Source: Bacteroidales bacterium (lineage in GTDB: Bacteria; Bacteroidota; Bacteroidia; Bacteroidales; UBA12077). From it: 59,915 bases of DNA. The stretch is taken from the NCBI GenBank assembly GCA_019038645.1, contig JAHOYT010000032.1, positions 1 to 59,915 of the forward strand, written 5' to 3'. Under the pieces are notes generated by a model. The model was given only the letters and a program-made list of their open reading frames with translations. It did not search any database and was not told the DNA's origin. Positions within the stretch are counted from its first letter, which is position 1, and each line of letters opens with the position of its first letter. Of this stretch, positions 1-8,503 are shown in pieces. A program made the translations under genes and the position numbers.

Positions 1-1
1 G

Positions 2-1102
2 AATATTTCTATTAATGTGATAATTAATAATAAAGAAGACAGTTTAATTTATAGTAATTATCATGAAATTGAGTATGACGAAAAAGAGAAAAGAAATTAT
101 ATTTCTTTTAAATTTCCAGGTATAGATCCGGATACTTATAGTTTATCTGTTGAATCTATAGAAACTAACAATAAGCATGTTGAATTCACAATATTACCAG
201 TTATAAATACAAAACAGTTACAAAATGAACTCGAAGTTATTAAAGATAATATTGCTCTTTGCGATTATACAACTTTACAATATTATATTCGAAGTTTAGA
301 GAATAAAATGGCCAACTTGAAAAGGTATCACACTTATACAAATCTTATAAAAGAGATCAGTGTTACTAAAAAGTTAATAGCAAATTATTTGGATGGAAAT
401 AGGAGCCTCTTAATGATTAAAGATGATCATCGCAGAGCATTTATTTCAGAAATAGATAATGATTTAAGACCCTATTCCATTAAATTACCAGAGGATTTTG
501 ATGTGACTAAAGAATATTCATTAATGGTATTTTTACATGGAAGTGGTCGAACAGATTTAAACGCCTTAAGGAATCATAGATATATAATCCAGGATGATTT
601 TATTACCATTGCGCCACACGGACGTGGTATTTCTAATTATTATGGCACGCAAGAATCACAAAAAGATATAAATGAAGCAATCAATGACATTATAAGAAAT
701 TTTAATGTTGATACTAACAACATTATTTTATCTGGCTTTTCGATGGGTGGATATGGAGTTTACAGAACTTTTTATGAGAACCCTGAACGATATAGTGCAT
801 TAGCAATAATTGCTGGTGAACCAAACATTAATTTCTTTCAAAAGATACGGGGTGGTGAATATCCTGACTTTTTGAAAGAAAAGAATATTAAACACTTTCT
901 GAATGTCCCAATTTTTATTTACCATGGAGTTAATGATTTGAATTGTCCATATTTATCTACTAAGGAGTTGATAGAAAAACTGGAAGAAAATAATGCGAAT
1001 TTAACTAAGTTTATATTTACAGAATATGGACATTCTGTACCATCGGGAATAGAATTTAATGAAAAACTCAGATCCTGGATTATGACTAATATTAAGAATT
1101 AA
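2..1102 (+). CDS. Alpha/beta-hydrolase esterase, 5'-truncated by the window edge
   Basis: The C-terminal half is a serine hydrolase of the esterase/PHB-depolymerase/phospholipase type. Numbering from the GTG at 17, there is an oxyanion-type HGSGR stretch near residue 175, a nucleophile elbow GFSMGG with Ser242, a probable acid Asp307 (HGVND) and His339 (YGHS). The frame stays open to base 2 with no stop, and the N-terminal ~120 residues read like the inside of a larger protein. The GTG at 17 is therefore probably not the true start and the gene begins outside the window. The N-terminal part has no recognisable domain and may be a beta-sandwich accessory domain. No signal peptide can be judged. 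Substrate unknown. The following gene starts 67 bp downstream and appears to have its own promoter. Confidence 0.8.
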   Translation, partial: NISINVIINNKEDSLIYSNYHEIEYDEKEKRNYISFKFPGIDPDTYSLSVESIETNNKHVEFTILPVINTKQLQNELEVIKDNIALCDYTTLQYYIRSLENKMANLKRYHTYTNLIKEISVTKKLIANYLDGNRSLLMIKDDHRRAFISEIDNDLRPYSIKLPEDFDVTKEYSLMVFLHGSGRTDLNALRNHRYIIQDDFITIAPHGRGISNYYGTQESQKDINEAINDIIRNFNVDTNNIILSGFSMGGYGVYRTFYENPERYSALAIIAGEPNINFFQKIRGGEYPDFLKEKNIKHFLNVPIFIYHGVNDLNCPYLSTKELIEKLEENNANLTKFIFTEYGHSVPSGIEFNEKLRSWIMTNIKN

Positions 1103-1139
1103 TGTTTTTATCTATTTTACTTTTATCTTAAATAAACAG

Positions 1140-1147
1140 TATATTTG
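1140..1147 (+). promoter_or_regulatory. Candidate Bacteroidota -7 box
   Basis: TATATTTG matches the phylum-typical TAnnTTTG -7 element 22 bases before the lipoprotein ATG. A T-rich TTTTAC lies about 20 bp upstream where TTTG would be expected, so the -33 element is imperfect. Confidence 0.35.
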
Positions 1148-1169
1148 AGTAAATGTAAAAATACAGATT

Positions 1170-1544
1170 ATGAAAAAACTAACTTATTTAATTCTATTAC
1201 TTAGTATTCTTGGATTTGCATCCTGTGGCAGTTCGGGAACTGATAAAGAAAGCTCAATTGAGAAAAAAGAAAAAAAATCAGATGAAATTAAGAATTGCGA
1301 TGATTTTTTGGCTCATTATGAGGAATGGGTTGATGAATACATAGAAGTACTCGACGATTATTTAAAGAATCCTGGTGATGCAATTGTTGCAACGCGCTAT
1401 ATGGAACTAATGCAGGAAGCTATGGAGTGGAGTACAAAGTGGGTGGCATTAGCGGATTGTGCAGATGATGAAGAGTATGAGAAGGAGTTTGAAGAGATAT
1501 CACAAAAAATAGAAGATAGGCTTAAAGAATTAGGAGTAGAATAA
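1170..1544 (+). CDS. Small acidic lipoprotein of unknown function
   Basis: This is a 124-residue protein with a lipoprotein signal: a charged MKK start, a hydrophobic stretch and a lipobox GFASC with Cys19. After the Cys comes a Ser/Lys/Glu-rich linker, then a helix-rich acidic domain (residues 40-124) with the pattern CDDFLAHYEEWVDEY and a second Cys pair region (ADCADD). It resembles small DUF6591-like Bacteroidota lipoproteins in style, but I do not recognise the family with confidence. It is probably exported and anchored to a membrane. It has its own candidate promoter and is followed by a strong hairpin terminator, so it is likely monocistronic. Confidence 0.75.
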   Translation: MKKLTYLILLLSILGFASCGSSGTDKESSIEKKEKKSDEIKNCDDFLAHYEEWVDEYIEVLDDYLKNPGDAIVATRYMELMQEAMEWSTKWVALADCADDEEYEKEFEEISQKIEDRLKELGVE

Positions 1545-1549
1545 ATATA

Positions 1550-1577
1550 AACAGCCGGTCAATATTGACCGGCTGTT
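1550..1577. terminator. Bidirectional rho-independent terminator
   Basis: A perfect dyad (arm AACAGCCGGTCAAT and its complement) is flanked by a T-run on the right and by A-rich sequence on the left. It lies between two convergent genes, the lipoprotein (+) and the small hypothetical gene (-). Confidence 0.85.
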
Positions 1578-1610
1578 TTCATATTTTATTCACTTTTTTT
1601 TATATAGTAT

Positions 1611-1952
1611 TTAATTAATTACCAATAGTTCATCAATCAGGTTACCTTCCTGGTTGAAAATATGAGAATACGTTCCTAATTCAAAATTGGTTTGAGTTTG
1701 AAATATATCTAAAATAACTTCTATTGATAAGCTCGGAGTTTTTAGGCTTTCAACATAGATAACAACGTTATCTAATTTTATTCTTAAATCATCGGGATGT
1801 GTATTTTCAGGAAAAATATTTAAGAGATTTTGCTTACCCTTATTCGAAAATGTTTCATACAGTAATCCCTGTAGACAAATTATTGTCTCATCTATTAGGT
1901 CGTCTTTGCTTTTTTTGGTAAACACCAAACTTTCAATTGCTTCGTTTTCCAT
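1611..1952 (-). CDS. Hypothetical protein, 113 aa
   Basis: I do not recognise this protein. It is soluble, with no signal peptide or membrane segment. It has mixed alpha/beta predicted character with a helical N-terminus (residues 1-35) and alternating hydrophobic strands (for example VVIYVESL and SIEVILDIF). ATG start. It stands alone, convergent with the lipoprotein gene through the shared terminator at 1550-1577. Composition matches its neighbours. It could be a small sensor or adaptor domain, but nothing in the sequence shows this. Confidence 0.6.
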   Translation of the reverse strand: MENEAIESLVFTKKSKDDLIDETIICLQGLLYETFSNKGKQNLLNIFPENTHPDDLRIKLDNVVIYVESLKTPSLSIEVILDIFQTQTNFELGTYSHIFNQEGNLIDELLVIN

Positions 1953-2089
1953 AAGTGCTATATATTGGCTATAAATTTTCTATAACAAAAAATATTTACG
2001 AGAGAGAAGTAAATAAATTACTTTCTGTTTTAATGCTATATTATTATTACGTAAAAAGTTAGTAGTTTATTATGTGAAAGCATAAAAAA

Positions 2090-2113
2090 AGTCTGCTTCG
2101 AATTGAGCAGGCT
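2090..2113 (-). terminator. Terminator of the aldehyde oxidoreductase operon
   Basis: On the minus strand an 8-bp stem (GCCTGCTC / GAAGCAGAC with one G-T pair) around a short loop is followed by seven T residues. It sits 22 bases past the stop codon of the oxidoreductase gene. Confidence 0.7.
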
Positions 2114-2134
2114 TTCGTTTTATTAGCAAAACTA

Positions 2135-3889
2135 CTAGTTAATAAGATTCTTAGCATAATTTAATCCATTGTGAATGAATTCTTTTGTTATTTTGCCTGT
2201 AGGATCCTTGGTTTCATAAATACGTTCGGGAATATCAAGTTTGTCGAAACTAAAACCTTCGCGCATTTTAAATTTGTATTTGTTTAAATGAATTTGTTTT
2301 CCAATATCCATTAACTTCTTTTCATCTAAACTAAATCCGAGTAATTTAATGGCTTCACTTACTAATTTCAGATCATAAATTCCACGTGCAAAGAAACAAA
2401 CCGCAATACTCGATAGAATTTGTCGAATTGCTTCTTCATCAAGCAATTTATCAACAACTTGTTCTGGCGACAAATCAACTTTTACTAATTCTTTTTGATC
2501 AACAGAATATCCTCCGTTATCTAAATGACTGTGTCGCGCACCTAGCAAAAATCCGAGGTAACCAGCTGGTCCTGTATGATATCCCGGCATTTCGTTCTTC
2601 CCGAATTGCATGGCAAATTCTTTTCCTCCATATACCGATGATGCAAAACTAACACCTTTGCTACATGCTTTTAAAAATTCGGTACTTGGTTTTGTAATAT
2701 TTTTAACTAATTCAATATATGTATCAACATCTCCCCATTGTATTGATAAGCCATTTAAGTCATCTTCTTTAATTCTATTTTTTTCGAACATCTCAGTTAT
2801 CCATGATAAAACAACACCCATACTTATGGCATCAACACCAACCCGTTCAACAATATCAATTAGTTTAAGTAATGCTTTTGGTTCTGTAATACCCACCATT
2901 GTTCCTAATGAGTATATTAATTCAAAATCATAACAAACAGGAGTAGTTTTGTAAAAGTAAGGATCATCGTCATACGGTTCTCTCAAATATGCAAGGTGTA
3001 TACATGCTACAGGACAATGTGCGCATGCAACCCTACGTGCTAAATGATGCTTTGCTATTTCTTCACCGGTAACTGATTTTATATCTTCAGTTGAACTCCT
3101 TTGCAGATTCTTTACTGGTAAAGCATTAACGGAATTTAACGATTTAATATTAATTGCAGTACCTACATCGTGATACTTTTGCATCACAGGTGACTCGGTT
3201 GCCGCATTATAAATTTGATCATATAAAGCTCTGTATTCTTTTTTGTTAGTAACTTCAATCATTTGTTTTCCTGAAACTACAATTCCTTTAAGCATTTTGC
3301 TGCCAAATATTGCTCCCAGGCCTAATCTTCCAAAATGCCGGTAAGTTTCAGTGGTAACATTTGCAAATGTTACCATATTTTCGCCTGCCTGCCCAATTCT
3401 GAAAATTGCTCTTAATCCTTCACCATCTTCATTCTGGCGCATTACTCTGGCTGCGACAGAACCATCTTTCATTCCCCACAGGGTAGTAGCGTTTTTAAAC
3501 AGAACTTTACCTTTACTAATGGAAAGATATATTGGAAGTTCGCTTTTACCTTTTATCACTATAGCTCCGTAGCCTGCCATTCGTATTGCTATTGCACTTC
3601 TGCCACCGGCATGACTTTCGCCAAGATCACCTGTGTGGGGAGATTTAAACATTGCACATGTTTTTGATGCCAAAGGAAATACACCTGATAATGGACCAAC
3701 TGCAAATATAATTGGTGAATCGGCATCAAAAGCATCAATTCCTTCGGGACATTCTTCCAGTAGTAGTTGAGTTGCAACACCTGTTCCTCCAAGATATTTT
3801 TCAAAAAGATCCTTACGATCCTTAACAAAATATCTTTTTTTGGTTAAATCAATATATAAAACTTTCGATAAAGTATCATTTTCAATCAT
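2135..3889 (-). CDS. Aldehyde:ferredoxin oxidoreductase, tungsten type (AorB-like)
   Basis: This 584-residue catalytic subunit belongs to the tungsten-pterin aldehyde oxidoreductase family, which oxidises aldehydes to acids and passes electrons to ferredoxin. The [4Fe-4S] ligand set is complete: CAHCPVAC gives Cys289, Cys292 and Cys296, and Cys498 lies in AVCFF. Spacing closely matches the archaeal AOR pattern (CxxCxxxC plus a distal Cys). Pterin-contact regions are visible at LGGTGVATQLL and near the GARHSHLDNGG loop. I place the start at 3889 rather than 3907 because AAAGGAG sits just upstream of this ATG. This start overlaps the stop of the ferredoxin gene by 8 bp, indicating translational coupling. 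An FAD subunit (AorC) is not adjacent. Fold and cofactor class are certain; the aldehyde substrate is not known. Confidence 0.9.
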   Translation of the reverse strand: MIENDTLSKVLYIDLTKKRYFVKDRKDLFEKYLGGTGVATQLLLEECPEGIDAFDADSPIIFAVGPLSGVFPLASKTCAMFKSPHTGDLGESHAGGRSAIAIRMAGYGAIVIKGKSELPIYLSISKGKVLFKNATTLWGMKDGSVAARVMRQNEDGEGLRAIFRIGQAGENMVTFANVTTETYRHFGRLGLGAIFGSKMLKGIVVSGKQMIEVTNKKEYRALYDQIYNAATESPVMQKYHDVGTAINIKSLNSVNALPVKNLQRSSTEDIKSVTGEEIAKHHLARRVACAHCPVACIHLAYLREPYDDDPYFYKTTPVCYDFELIYSLGTMVGITEPKALLKLIDIVERVGVDAISMGVVLSWITEMFEKNRIKEDDLNGLSIQWGDVDTYIELVKNITKPSTEFLKACSKGVSFASSVYGGKEFAMQFGKNEMPGYHTGPAGYLGFLLGARHSHLDNGGYSVDQKELVKVDLSPEQVVDKLLDEEAIRQILSSIAVCFFARGIYDLKLVSEAIKLLGFSLDEKKLMDIGKQIHLNKYKFKMREGFSFDKLDIPERIYETKDPTGKITKEFIHNGLNYAKNLIN

Positions 3890-4298
3890 GACTAACTCCT
3901 TTCTCATCTTTAATTAACTCTAAAACATCATATGGGCAGTAGTCAACACAATAACCACACTGAACACAAATCACTGGTTTGTCCTGCTCATCGTTCCAAA
4001 ATACAGCATCAATTATACAGGCATCCTGGCATAAACCACATCCAATACATTTTGAAGAAATTAAACGAACGCCTCCACCTTTTTTTGGCACAAGTGCACC
4101 TGTTGGACAAACACTTGCACATGGTGGATTTTCGCACGAACGACATACTATTACAGTGTATCCTTTTGAAATTCCACCTGAAGATTTGACTCCAATACAT
4201 GTATTTGACAATCCTGCATTTCCGCTTCTTCTGGAGCATGCAAACATGCAACTCTGGCAACCAACACATCTCATTGCATCTTTTACAGCAAGTTTCAT
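3882..4298 (-). CDS. Polyferredoxin partner of the oxidoreductase (AorA-like)
   Basis: The protein is 138 residues with four cysteine clusters of the 4Fe-4S type: CVGCQSCMFAC at residues 11-21, CRSCENPPCASVCP, CIGCGLCQDAC and CVQCGYCVDYCP. That is sixteen ligand cysteines, enough for four clusters, as in the electron-transfer subunits of AorA, YdhY and HycB/DmsB type. I chose the ATG at 4298; an in-frame upstream ATG at 4376 would add a hydrophobic stretch not typical of the family. The gene overlaps the oxidoreductase by 8 bp, so the two are co-translated. It presumably carries electrons between the tungsten site and a soluble or membrane acceptor. There is no Tat signal, so it is cytoplasmic. 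Confidence 0.88.
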   Translation of the reverse strand: MKLAVKDAMRCVGCQSCMFACSRRSGNAGLSNTCIGVKSSGGISKGYTVIVCRSCENPPCASVCPTGALVPKKGGGVRLISSKCIGCGLCQDACIIDAVFWNDEQDKPVICVQCGYCVDYCPYDVLELIKDEKGVSHD

Positions 4299-4511
4299 AG
4301 ACAATAAATTTTGTGTAGTAAAAAATAAAAGTACTAAATAATAAATAAAATTCTGATAAATAGTCATTGAAGTCAAGGATAAGTCAACAAAAAAGGACAG
4401 AAAAAAAGAATAAATATCCTGTTTACATTGAGTTTGACATTTCTATTTTGAAATTCATTTTAAAATTACCCTGATATTTTGTAAATTTATCTGAATAAAA
4501 ATTTGATCTAT

Positions 4512-5159
4512 ATGGAATTAAACATAATTGAGAAATTTATACTGCTTTCGCTGGATGTAAAAAAGGGAAAGTTCCTGATTGATTCAATGTCTTTGAATTA
4601 TGGTATTGCAGGAGCTATATTACTTGAACTTTCGGAGTTGAATAAAATTTCTATTAAGAATAAAAAAATAGTTGTGACTGATAATAAGCTAACAAAAATT
4701 TCTATTGTTAATGCCTGTATTAAGTTAATTAATAGTTCCGGAAAACAACGTAAAGCTAAATACTGGGTTTATAAAATTGGAAATAAATCATCCGGATTTA
4801 AAAAAATGATTTTGAAAGATTTGTTTGATAAAAAAATTATTAAAATTAACAGGAAAGCATACGTATGGGGATTGATTAAAATATTCAGATATCCGGTAAT
4901 TAATCCAAAAAACACCGAAGAAATAAAAACGAAGTTGAAAAAAATAGCATTGGAAAACGAAAAGCCTGGTATTGAAGATTTGCTATTACTGAGTTTGTTG
5001 AACAGCTGCAAATTAATTCGAATTTTATTCATTAGTAAAAATGAGCATAAAGCAGCAAAAAAGAGAATTAAAGAATTAACTAAGAATATTGAAATATCAG
5101 ATGCTGTGAGTCAAACATTAAAAGAAATTCAGACAGCTGTTCTGGTAGCTACAACCTAG
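4512..5159 (+). CDS. GOLPH3/VPS74-family (GPP34) protein
   Basis: This 215-residue protein resembles the GPP34 domain: the N-terminal FILLSLDVKKGKF segment, the helix GIAGAILLELSELNKI, the strand pair ISIKNKKIVVTD and a late LLLLSLLNSCKLI helix match the family layout of a helix bundle with a short beta hairpin. Eukaryotic members bind PI4P at the Golgi; the role of bacterial members is unknown. A TTG nine bases upstream is in frame, but the ATG at 4512 gives the standard N-terminus. The protein is very Lys/Ile-rich and highly basic. No signal peptide or membrane segment. It is monocistronic and divergent from the ferredoxin gene. Confidence 0.7.
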   Translation: MELNIIEKFILLSLDVKKGKFLIDSMSLNYGIAGAILLELSELNKISIKNKKIVVTDNKLTKISIVNACIKLINSSGKQRKAKYWVYKIGNKSSGFKKMILKDLFDKKIIKINRKAYVWGLIKIFRYPVINPKNTEEIKTKLKKIALENEKPGIEDLLLLSLLNSCKLIRILFISKNEHKAAKKRIKELTKNIEISDAVSQTLKEIQTAVLVATT

Positions 5160-5245
5160 GCATTTGTTGGTGCATCATCCAATTAGTTAAGAATACAAAA
5201 CACATATTACAGAATTCATGGAAAAATAAGCATCATGAAGCATAT

Positions 5246-5285
5246 AACTTTTAACTTTTAACTTTTAACTTTTAACTTTTAACTT
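5246..5285. repeat. Tandem heptanucleotide repeat AACTTTT (5.7 copies)
   Basis: Five exact copies of AACTTTT and a partial sixth run from 5246 to 5285. The repeat contains the stop codon and last codons of the MFS gene on the minus strand, so copy-number change would alter the gene's C-terminus or its 3' end. Confidence 0.9.
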
Positions 5286-6446
5286 CATCAACTGCATGAA
5301 TAAAGTGAATCCCGCCAATATAAAAAATATGATTCCTGATAAAAGTAAAGCAGCCTGTAAAGTATAATGATCAGTGTACCAACCAACAAATGGACCAATA
5401 ATTGCGAAGAATATTCTTATAACAAAGTTTCTTACAGAGAGCACTGTAGCACGAATATCTGAATCGCATAATCTATTGATATAGTCTTTTAAAACAGGTG
5501 TGGCAAGTCCACGAACAATATAAAAAATAAAAAGAATTCCTATTCCCCACAATGTATTAATACGGCTAACGATTATGTATCCGGCAGGAATTAATAAGCT
5601 AATACCAATCATAAATTTCACCTGTTTCAGTATTAATTCTACTTTATGTGCCAGCATAGCACTAAAACCCACTGTGAGATTAAGTATTGTCCACAGCACA
5701 CCAAATAAACCGACAGGTAATAATATTATTTCGAAATATGGCTGAACAAACCAGGCCATAGTAAGTGTAGAAGCTCCAATTACCGATGAGAAAATAATGT
5801 TCCATTTAAGTTCTTTGTGATCGTGTAATGAGAACTTTACTATTTTAAGTATGTCGTTAAATTTCATTTTAACGAGCTTCTTTTGCCTAAAAGGTTCAGT
5901 CAGAAGAAATGCCGCAGGTATTCCACAAAAAGCAATTATAGTTTGTGCATAGTAGGGATAACGAAAACTTAAAGTTGCCAACAGTCCACCCAGGATTCCT
6001 GCTATAGCTTCAGCAAAATTTCCAATGGAAACCATTCTGCCTTCAAATTTTATATATTTGTCTTTTTTACTGGTTTCCAAAAGTGAATCATATAACATGG
6101 CAGAATCAGCACCTGAGATTAAACTTTGACCCAGACCTAAAATAATTTCGGCTATTAAAAATCCTGTAAAACCATAGGAAAAACTATAAGTTAGGAATCC
6201 GAAGAAACCTAATATTGTTCCAAGAACCAGCGTAACCTTTCTTCCCATTGCATCGGCTAAATACCCGGAAGGAATTTCTAAAGCTACAATCGCAATAGAA
6301 TAAATTGCCTGTAAAATGAAGATATGGCGCATCTCCAACCCATTATCCTTATAAAATAACACTACAATAGGCATAAAAAGCATGAACCATTTGGCTACTT
6401 TAATCACATAAAGCTTAAAAATATTCGAATGTATGGATTGGCTCAT
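5265..6446 (-). CDS. MFS transporter
   Basis: This 393-residue polytopic membrane protein has about 12 hydrophobic segments. The signature between helices 2 and 3 reads GYLADAMGRKV, a match to the MFS A-motif. The N-terminal half has the classical Gly-rich helices (LGTILGFFGFLTY, LGLGQSLISGADSAMLYDS). Such 400-residue carriers in Bacteroidota are usually drug or metabolite exporters, but the substrate cannot be read from sequence. I prefer the ATG at 6446 (MSQSIHSN) over 6485. The C-terminal codons lie within a tandem AACTTTT repeat. Neighbours do not suggest a pathway. Confidence 0.85.
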   Translation of the reverse strand: MSQSIHSNIFKLYVIKVAKWFMLFMPIVVLFYKDNGLEMRHIFILQAIYSIAIVALEIPSGYLADAMGRKVTLVLGTILGFFGFLTYSFSYGFTGFLIAEIILGLGQSLISGADSAMLYDSLLETSKKDKYIKFEGRMVSIGNFAEAIAGILGGLLATLSFRYPYYAQTIIAFCGIPAAFLLTEPFRQKKLVKMKFNDILKIVKFSLHDHKELKWNIIFSSVIGASTLTMAWFVQPYFEIILLPVGLFGVLWTILNLTVGFSAMLAHKVELILKQVKFMIGISLLIPAGYIIVSRINTLWGIGILFIFYIVRGLATPVLKDYINRLCDSDIRATVLSVRNFVIRIFFAIIGPFVGWYTDHYTLQAALLLSGIIFFILAGFTLFMQLMKLKVKS

Positions 6447-6690
6447 TTGTAAAATAATAAGTTGCAAAGATAATTTAGAAAACATTAATAATAAAGAATA
6501 GATGAAGCATTAGAATTAAAAATATTTTGGGATATAAGTATTGAAGATTCCTTAAATAATTTTGTTAAATAAACAGCATGAAAATTTTATGATTAAAAGT
6601 AGATTAGAATCGTATTCTTAAATATTAAATATTGTAAATTTGCTTCTTTATTTAATCAAACTAAAACTAAAAACTAAAACTCTTTTAGCT

Positions 6691-8499
6691 ATGGGAATGA
6701 CATTAATTGAAAAAATTATTGCCAATCACTCAAATCAGGATTTTGTTAAACCTGAAGACATTGTAGATATTGATATCGATGCAAGAGCTGCTCGTGATTT
6801 TGGTGGAGCCAATGTGGTAAAAAACATTGTCGATAATAATTTACAAATAGATGATACTTCTAAAACATTTTTTACTTTCGATTGCAACCCAACAGGATCG
6901 GATCAGAAATATGCTGTTAATCAGCAAATTTGCCGTGACTTTGCCCGCGAACGAGGAATTAAAATATACGATTTAGAAAATGGTATTGGAACGCACATAT
7001 TGATTCACGACGGATTGGTATATTCAGGTGCTACATCGGTAACAACCGATTCCCATGCTAATATTTTGGGTGCTGTAGGAGCATTTGGACAAGGAATGGG
7101 CGATAAAGATATTGCTGCATCGTGGAGTAATGGAAAAGTTTGGTTTAAAGTACCAAAATCTGTTAAACTAAATATTAAAGGGAAACGTCCAAACGGATTA
7201 TCTGCAAAAGATATTGTTCTGAATATGCTGAACAAATTTGGAGCAAATACTTTGTTGGGTTATTCAATTGAAATTTATGGAGAAGATATCGATAAATTGT
7301 CTCTCGACGAAAGAATTACTATTTCTTCCATGGCTACTGAAATGGGAGCCATTATCATATTATTTACTCCAAACGAAGAAATTCTTAGATACAGCGAAGA
7401 ACGTGCAGGTAAAAAGATTGAACTTGTTAAAGCTGATTCCGATGCTAATTATGATCAGGTAATTGATCTTAATTTTGAAGATTTTGCTTCGCGGGTTTCA
7501 CGTCCTGGTAAACCTCATGATGCAGTTGAAATAAATGTGGTGAAGAAAGTAAAAATCGATTCCGGTTTTATTGGCAGCTGTACAAACGGACGCTACGAAG
7601 ACATGAAAGCTGCGGCAGATGTGTTAAAAGGAAATAAAATTGCACCGGGTGTTGTTCTTAAAATAGTTCCTTCTACAAATGAAGTATGGGATGAATGTTT
7701 AGAAAATGGATTGATTAAAATTTTTAAAGACGCAGGAGCTCTTTTATCGAATGCAGGATGTGCAGGATGTGCTGCAGGTCAGGTTGGACAAAACGGAAAA
7801 GGTGAAATAACAATAAGTACAGGAAACAGAAATTTTCCGGGAAAACAAGGTAAAGGAGAAGTTTATTTAGCATCTCCGGCAGTTGTTGCAGCATCGACTG
7901 TAGCTGGTTACATTACTACTCCGGATGATATCCCTGAAAAACCTGCTACCTTCGAAAATTTATTAAAATCTCAGGCAAAATCAGAAAAAAAGGAAAAGGA
8001 AGTTAGTATTGAAAATCCTAAAGTACTGGAAGGCAGAGTATGGTATATTAAAGAAGATGATATCGATACTGATATGATTTTTCATAACCGATATTTATCA
8101 ATTACCGATATTAATGAAATGGGACAATATACTTTCGACAACCTGAAGGGGTACGAGGACTTTGCAACCAAAGCAAAACCTGACGATATTGTTGTTGTAC
8201 AAAAGAATTTTGGTAGTGGAAGTTCACGCCAGCAAGCTGTAGATTGCTTTAAAGCACTTGGCGTACAGGCTGTTGTAGCCGAATCTTTTGGTGCTATTTA
8301 CGAAAGAAATGCTATAAATGCTGCATTTCCAATAGTACGATACAATTCTCTTAATGAGCTCGGGCTTGAAGATAAAGATACTGTTAAAGTAAATCTGGAA
8401 ACAGGAGAAATTACTAATACTAAAAATAACAAAACAATTAAAGCAGAACCTTTCTCTGATGTTCAAATGGAAATATATCAGAATGGAGGATTGTTTTAA
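6691..8499 (+). CDS. Aconitase/isopropylmalate-isomerase family protein, LeuC-LeuD fusion 1
   Basis: This 602-residue protein fuses a large-subunit domain (about 1-420) to a small swivelling domain (about 445-602). The [4Fe-4S] ligands are all present: Cys297 in GSCTNGR and Cys357/Cys360 in the CAGC motif. The swivel domain has DIDTDMI and the FGSGSSRQQ anion-binding loop. The family hydrates or dehydrates 2-hydroxy tri- and dicarboxylates (citrate, homocitrate, isopropylmalate, methylmalates). Its large subunit has SHANILGA where typical LeuC has SHTCT, and the specificity loop reads YLSI. It is therefore not a standard LeuCD and the substrate is uncertain. The ATG at 6691 is preferred over an upstream TTG. 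It is paired with a second fusion protein at 8977. Confidence 0.85.
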   Translation: MGMTLIEKIIANHSNQDFVKPEDIVDIDIDARAARDFGGANVVKNIVDNNLQIDDTSKTFFTFDCNPTGSDQKYAVNQQICRDFARERGIKIYDLENGIGTHILIHDGLVYSGATSVTTDSHANILGAVGAFGQGMGDKDIAASWSNGKVWFKVPKSVKLNIKGKRPNGLSAKDIVLNMLNKFGANTLLGYSIEIYGEDIDKLSLDERITISSMATEMGAIIILFTPNEEILRYSEERAGKKIELVKADSDANYDQVIDLNFEDFASRVSRPGKPHDAVEINVVKKVKIDSGFIGSCTNGRYEDMKAAADVLKGNKIAPGVVLKIVPSTNEVWDECLENGLIKIFKDAGALLSNAGCAGCAAGQVGQNGKGEITISTGNRNFPGKQGKGEVYLASPAVVAASTVAGYITTPDDIPEKPATFENLLKSQAKSEKKEKEVSIENPKVLEGRVWYIKEDDIDTDMIFHNRYLSITDINEMGQYTFDNLKGYEDFATKAKPDDIVVVQKNFGSGSSRQQAVDCFKALGVQAVVAESFGAIYERNAINAAFPIVRYNSLNELGLEDKDTVKVNLETGEITNTKNNKTIKAEPFSDVQMEIYQNGGLF

Positions 8500-8503
8500 T
8501 TCC

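Noticed and set aside
3979-4341. Long plus-strand open frame opposite the ferredoxin gene
   Set aside because: It lies antisense to a gene with sixteen conserved cysteines; its translation has no family resemblance and the codon pattern is that of a shadow.
5246-5285. Tandem repeat considered as a CRISPR array
   Set aside because: The units are 7 bp with no spacers; it is a simple tandem repeat.
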